Source: Chitinophagales bacterium (GTDB taxonomy: Bacteria > Bacteroidota > Bacteroidia > Chitinophagales > UBA10324). Taken from it: a DNA stretch of 64,000 nucleotides. Position numbers and translations under genes: made by a program. The notes below the pieces were generated by a model, which saw only the letters and a program-made list of their open reading frames with translations, searched no databases and was not told the origin of the DNA. Numbering within the stretch: position 1 is the stretch's first letter; each line of letters begins with the position of its first letter. Positions 61,271 through 64,000 of this stretch are shown here, one piece after another. Location of the stretch: contig JANWXQ010000095.1 in assembly GCA_025057275.1 (NCBI GenBank), positions 1-64,000 of the forward strand, in the 5' to 3' direction.

Positions 61271-62704
61271 ATGAAAAAAACACTCACTCTGTTGCTGACC
61301 GGTAGCATCCTGCTGCCAGCACCGTGGCTGCATGCACAAAACGAAAATGCCCCCTGGTTGCTGGGCGCCGGCTTAAATGTGGTGGATCTTCATGCGGCAA
61401 ACGGCGGCGGACTGCTAAACACCGATAATTGGAATGCTACGCCTGCCATTTCCCATCTCATGCTCGGTCGGCACCTCAATGACTTTCTTGCCGCGGACCT
61501 GCAGCTGGGGCTGGGCCGTATCGAAACCAATGCCGACGGCAACAACATTGCCGGAGAAGGTTTTTACAACGCCGATCTGAACCTGCGCCTCAAAATGGAC
61601 AACGGAAAGCTGCTTAAAACCGACAGCCGCATAGGTCCCTATCTGCTGGCCGGCGTGGGAGCCAGCCAGTTGAGTGGAACCAGCCTGCGACCCAACGTGA
61701 ACGGCGGACTTGGGCTGAACATCTGGCCCTGGCGCGATTTGGGTATCTACGCCCAGTCGGCTTACAACTGGGCACCGGATGCCGACGACCAGTCTATGAG
61801 CTTTTTTCAGCACTCCGCAGGCCTTAACGTACGCTTTGGCGTGAAAGACAGCGATGGTGATGGCATTGCCGATAAAGACGATGCCTGCCCACAGGAAGCG
61901 GGCCCTGTGGCCACTGCCGGTTGCCCGGATTCCGACAGCGACGGCCTGGCCGATAAATCCGACGACTGTCCCACTGCTGCCGGTCTGGCTGAGCTGAAAG
62001 GCTGCCCCGATGCCGATAAAGACGGCATCGCCGACAAGGAGGATGAATGTCCGAACAATGCCGGATCCAAAGCCTTGAAAGGATGCCCTGACCGCGATGG
62101 CGATGGCATCGCCGATAAAAACGATGCCTGCCCCGATGTGAAAGGGCTTGCAGCCTTCCGCGGCTGCCCCGACACCGATGGCGATGGCATCACCGACGCC
62201 GAAGACAAATGCCCCACCCGACGCGGAACTACAGCCCTAAAAGGCTGCCCTGATCAGGACAACGACGGTGTGGCCGATGACGATGACCGCTGCCCCACTG
62301 AACCGGGCCCAGCTTCCAATGCGGGATGTCCTGTTCCCAAAAAGGAAGAAATGGAAAAACTGACCATTGCCGCTAAAGCCATCAATTTTGAAACCGGCAG
62401 CGACAAAATCCGATCCACCTCCTTTAAGGTACTGGACGAAATCGTAGAGCTGATGAATCGTTATCCGAACACCAGGTGGAGCATAGAAGGACATACGGAC
62501 AATGTGGGAGATGATGCCCGCAACCTGGATCTGTCCACGCGCAGGGCAGCATCCGTGAAGAATTACTTCATCAGCAAAGGCGTGGCTGCTGACCGTCTGC
62601 AGTCAGCCGGTTACGGTGAAACCCGACCCATAGCCGACAACAAGACGGCAGAAGGCCGTGCCCAAAACCGCCGCACGGAAATCAAGCTCATAGAACAACA
62701 ATAA
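61271..62704 (+). CDS. OmpA-family protein with thrombospondin type 3 repeats
   Basis: Outer-membrane protein of 477 residues tying the membrane to peptidoglycan. Signal peptide (MKKTLTLLLTGSILLPAPWLHAQ) and an N-terminal beta-barrel (about 24-190) are followed by six calcium-binding type 3 repeats of 27 residues (193-354, consensus DxDxDGIADKxDxCP...GCP) and a C-terminal OmpA domain (about 360-477) with INFETGSDKIRSTSF, IEGHTDNVGDDARNLDLSTRRAASV and GETRPIADNKTAEGRAQNRRTEI. The Asp and Arg of the DAP-binding site are present. It is a stand-alone gene with a strong terminator. This architecture is typical of Bacteroidota. Confidence 0.93.
   Translation: MKKTLTLLLTGSILLPAPWLHAQNENAPWLLGAGLNVVDLHAANGGGLLNTDNWNATPAISHLMLGRHLNDFLAADLQLGLGRIETNADGNNIAGEGFYNADLNLRLKMDNGKLLKTDSRIGPYLLAGVGASQLSGTSLRPNVNGGLGLNIWPWRDLGIYAQSAYNWAPDADDQSMSFFQHSAGLNVRFGVKDSDGDGIADKDDACPQEAGPVATAGCPDSDSDGLADKSDDCPTAAGLAELKGCPDADKDGIADKEDECPNNAGSKALKGCPDRDGDGIADKNDACPDVKGLAAFRGCPDTDGDGITDAEDKCPTRRGTTALKGCPDQDNDGVADDDDRCPTEPGPASNAGCPVPKKEEMEKLTIAAKAINFETGSDKIRSTSFKVLDEIVELMNRYPNTRWSIEGHTDNVGDDARNLDLSTRRAASVKNYFISKGVAADRLQSAGYGETRPIADNKTAEGRAQNRRTEIKLIEQQ
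61847..62332 (+). repeat. Six tandem 81-bp units encoding thrombospondin type 3 repeats
   Basis: Six in-frame units of exactly 27 codons run without spacer; each ends in GCP. Neighbouring units keep Asp, Gly and Cys positions while the spacer residues vary, so this is an old protein repeat rather than a recent slippage array. Confidence 0.85.
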
Positions 62705-62741
62705 TTGCAAACGCTGTTTTAGCGGTACATGCAAAATCACG

Positions 62742-62780
62742 CTCTGCAGGCTGCCCATAAGGGGTGGTCTGCAGAGTTTG
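62742..62780 (+). terminator. Terminator behind the OmpA-family gene
   Basis: A 15-bp stem: CTCTGCAG (62742-62749) with CTGCAGAG (62769-62776) outside and GCTGCCC with GGGTGGT inside (three G-T pairs), loop ATAAG, then TTTG. The T-tract is short but the stem is strong. Confidence 0.7.
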
Positions 62781-62855
62781 CTTTGATGCGTTTTTAATGA
62801 CCAACTTTTGGCATGTGAAAGCTGAATGCGGTCCTGACGTCCTGTGCTATAGGCT

Positions 62856-63623
62856 TTGCGCCGGTTAGCTGAAGCTTCACTTGCAGGCGCAACATGTGAT
62901 AGATTCGCATCTTGCTGTTTTCCATTGGCCGAACAACCGCACTTAGCCGATTCACTGAAAAATACGGATGCTGCCCAATGGCTGCACCAAGCTGCTCCCG
63001 CACAGGCACTGCTCGTACTGCGGCCCGGGGCCACGCAGCACGAACTGTTGAAGTTTATGCTGGCCGATCTTTTTTTTCGGGAAGAGCTTGCATTAACCAA
63101 TTACGAGGTCAGTCGCATTCATCCCGCCCGCCTGGCTTTTGCCCGTGTGGTAATCGGTAAGCAGTTTCAAAGCCGCAAAGCGCGACTCCATGAAATGGTA
63201 GGCCTTTTTCCTTTCTATAAGCGACCCGAAAAACGCATCGTTTTCCGCCATTGGCTGCAAATGGTGCTGCAGACGGCACGCAGTGAGGCCAACCTGAAAT
63301 GGAAGCTGATGATGGATGATGCGTACATGAAAGGACTTTTCGAAAAATCGTTTTTCAACCGCTTGTTCGGTGGCATGCGTCTGTCTAAAGCGGGCAAAAT
63401 GTTGCAGCAGGATATCATTCGATTGTTTAACGAAGTGGATCAGCGCCTGGCCCAGCAACTCAAAAATGACCGGCAACAGGCATTGGAGGCGTATCGTTCC
63501 CTGGGGGGCAATCTGCTGTTGTTGAATTCATTTCGTTTTGAACTGGTGGCGTTGATCGGCTCCGAATTGTCGCGTCTGGATGAAGCGCTGGAGACCGGTA
63601 CTTCTGTGGTTCCGGGAACCTGA
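62856..63623 (+). CDS. Conserved hypothetical protein of Bacteroidota
   Basis: Up to 255 residues, helical and basic, without signal peptide or membrane segment. It resembles Bacteroidota hypothetical proteins with a segment like ATQHELLKFMLADLFFREEL followed by VSRIHPARL and a helix region NLKWKLMMDDAYMKGLFEKSFF, but I cannot assign a function. No ATG precedes the conserved part: possible starts are TTG at 62856, which overlaps a TAGGCTTTG promoter-like sequence, or TTG at 62925; the first ATG, at 63057, lies inside the conserved region. The gene is convergent with a LuxE-like gene 22 bases away. Confidence 0.6.
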   Translation: MRRLAEASLAGATCDRFASCCFPLAEQPHLADSLKNTDAAQWLHQAAPAQALLVLRPGATQHELLKFMLADLFFREELALTNYEVSRIHPARLAFARVVIGKQFQSRKARLHEMVGLFPFYKRPEKRIVFRHWLQMVLQTARSEANLKWKLMMDDAYMKGLFEKSFFNRLFGGMRLSKAGKMLQQDIIRLFNEVDQRLAQQLKNDRQQALEAYRSLGGNLLLLNSFRFELVALIGSELSRLDEALETGTSVVPGT

Positions 63624-63645
63624 AACCTGAAATAAGAACAAAGTT

Positions 63646-64000
63646 TTACCCCGTATCGGAAAGCAAGAGACTGCAACCGCGCAGTTCGGCATGGTCAAGG
63701 CGCCCCCATACTTCAAAGCTGCCGTCAGCATGCAGGCAGCCGGCATCATCGGTAGCCAGAAAGCAGCAGGAATCCACATTGGCCAGATCAATGATATTTA
63801 AAGCTCCATCAGAAGGACCTTGCATGACGCGCAACGGATCGGCGGGGTCGCGGACGAGCACCTTCATCCACGGCGGGCAATAAAATCTGCCGTCCCGGAT
63901 GGCATAGGCCTGCGACAATAGCTCCGTCATTCCGTATTCGCTCATGATGTATGGCAGACCAAATGCCTGCATGAGGCGCTCGTGCAATTCGGTACGGCTC
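63646..64000 (-). CDS. LuxE-like acyltransferase/acyl-protein synthetase, C-terminal part (partial)
   Basis: The frame stays open through the right edge of the window; the N-terminal part lies beyond 64000. The visible ~118 residues include ERLMQAFGLPYIMSEYGMTE with LLSQAYAIRDGRFYCPPWM and the C-terminal VWGRLDHAELRGCSLLL. This is the adenylate-forming fold of LuxE and phenylacetate-CoA ligase relatives, with the SEYGMTE adenylation motif intact. In Bacteroidota such genes are common and of unknown substrate. The stop is at 63646-63648, 22 bases from the convergent hypothetical gene. Confidence 0.75.
   Translation of the reverse strand, partial: SRTELHERLMQAFGLPYIMSEYGMTELLSQAYAIRDGRFYCPPWMKVLVRDPADPLRVMQGPSDGALNIIDLANVDSCCFLATDDAGCLHADGSFEVWGRLDHAELRGCSLLLSDTG

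Noticed and set aside
61847-62332. The 81-bp periodicity as a CRISPR array or minisatellite
   Set aside because: Units are translated in frame, code for calcium-binding protein repeats and vary between copies, with no identical spacer-repeat pattern.

Overview
The window comes from a member of the Bacteroidota. The evidence is consistent: several proteins end in type IX secretion (T9SS) sorting domains, there are gliding-motility-type PKD proteins, a TonB-dependent receptor with an N-terminal carboxypeptidase-regulatory-like domain, almost no Shine-Dalgarno sequences, and about twenty copies of the Bacteroidota -7 promoter box (TAnnTTTG and close variants) in front of genes. Base composition looks moderately GC-rich and even throughout. 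Menaquinone is apparently made by the futalosine route (mqnB, mqnE), isoprenoids by the MEP route (dxr) with a type 1 isopentenyl-diphosphate isomerase, and bacillithiol by bshB1. I cannot name the genus; a Chitinophagia- or Sphingobacteriia-like lineage is a guess. No phage, integrase, insertion sequence, CRISPR array or toxin/restriction locus is visible. This is core chromosome with one decayed gene.

Layout. 1-660: the end of a T9SS-type surface protein, a clear terminator, and the C-terminal remnant of an amidohydrolase. 661-3796: dxr-rseP-hscB with a tRNA-Leu(CAA) at the operon end. 3856-7331: sucC translationally coupled to a TonB-dependent receptor. 7455-12187: a 1023-residue TPR protein coupled to an outer-membrane barrel. 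12189-16567 (minus): an ABC transporter of the TrpXYZ-like family (ATPase, permease, lipoprotein) and a WG-repeat protein. 16769-18844: fdx-iscX-kdsC-UbiA prenyltransferase. 18828-20634: mqnB convergent with that operon, then queD-folE. 20731-23067: two tandem fabD-like genes and an acyl-CoA thioesterase. 23088-26268: an O-methyltransferase divergent from two T9SS cargo genes. 26278-28482: ilvE, a small HolD-like protein, rdgB. 28571-36023: an FG-GAP/VCBS T9SS protein and two large tandem PKD/gliding-type paralogues, then tRNA-Leu(GAG).

36159-40633: polyprenol-phosphate mannose synthase-like GT2, mpl, a 45-residue lipoprotein on the opposite strand, and tonB-exbD-exbB. 40766-44675 (minus): trmN6, a REC-cNMP-HTH response regulator, its PAS histidine kinase and a flavin-binding PNPOx protein. 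44909-50166 (plus): SWIB-domain protein, purL, mqnE, a RimK-associated retropepsin-like protease and rimK. 50220-55893 (minus): T9SS protein, yidC, pyrG. 56033-60809: tRNA-Ser(UGA), idi, bshB1, glnS and a TMTC-like membrane glycosyltransferase. 61271-64000: an OmpA protein with six thrombospondin type 3 repeats, a conserved hypothetical protein and the end of a LuxE-like acyltransferase.

Nothing here is an obvious new defence or mobile system. The points most worth a second look are promoter boxes so close to start codons (and to a tRNA 5' end) that transcripts should be leaderless; a small protein resembling the DNA polymerase III psi subunit; an archaeal-type UbiA (DGGGP synthase-like) enzyme; a tandem fabD pair; the conserved TPR/barrel pair; and a possible protein mannosylation pathway split between two loci.
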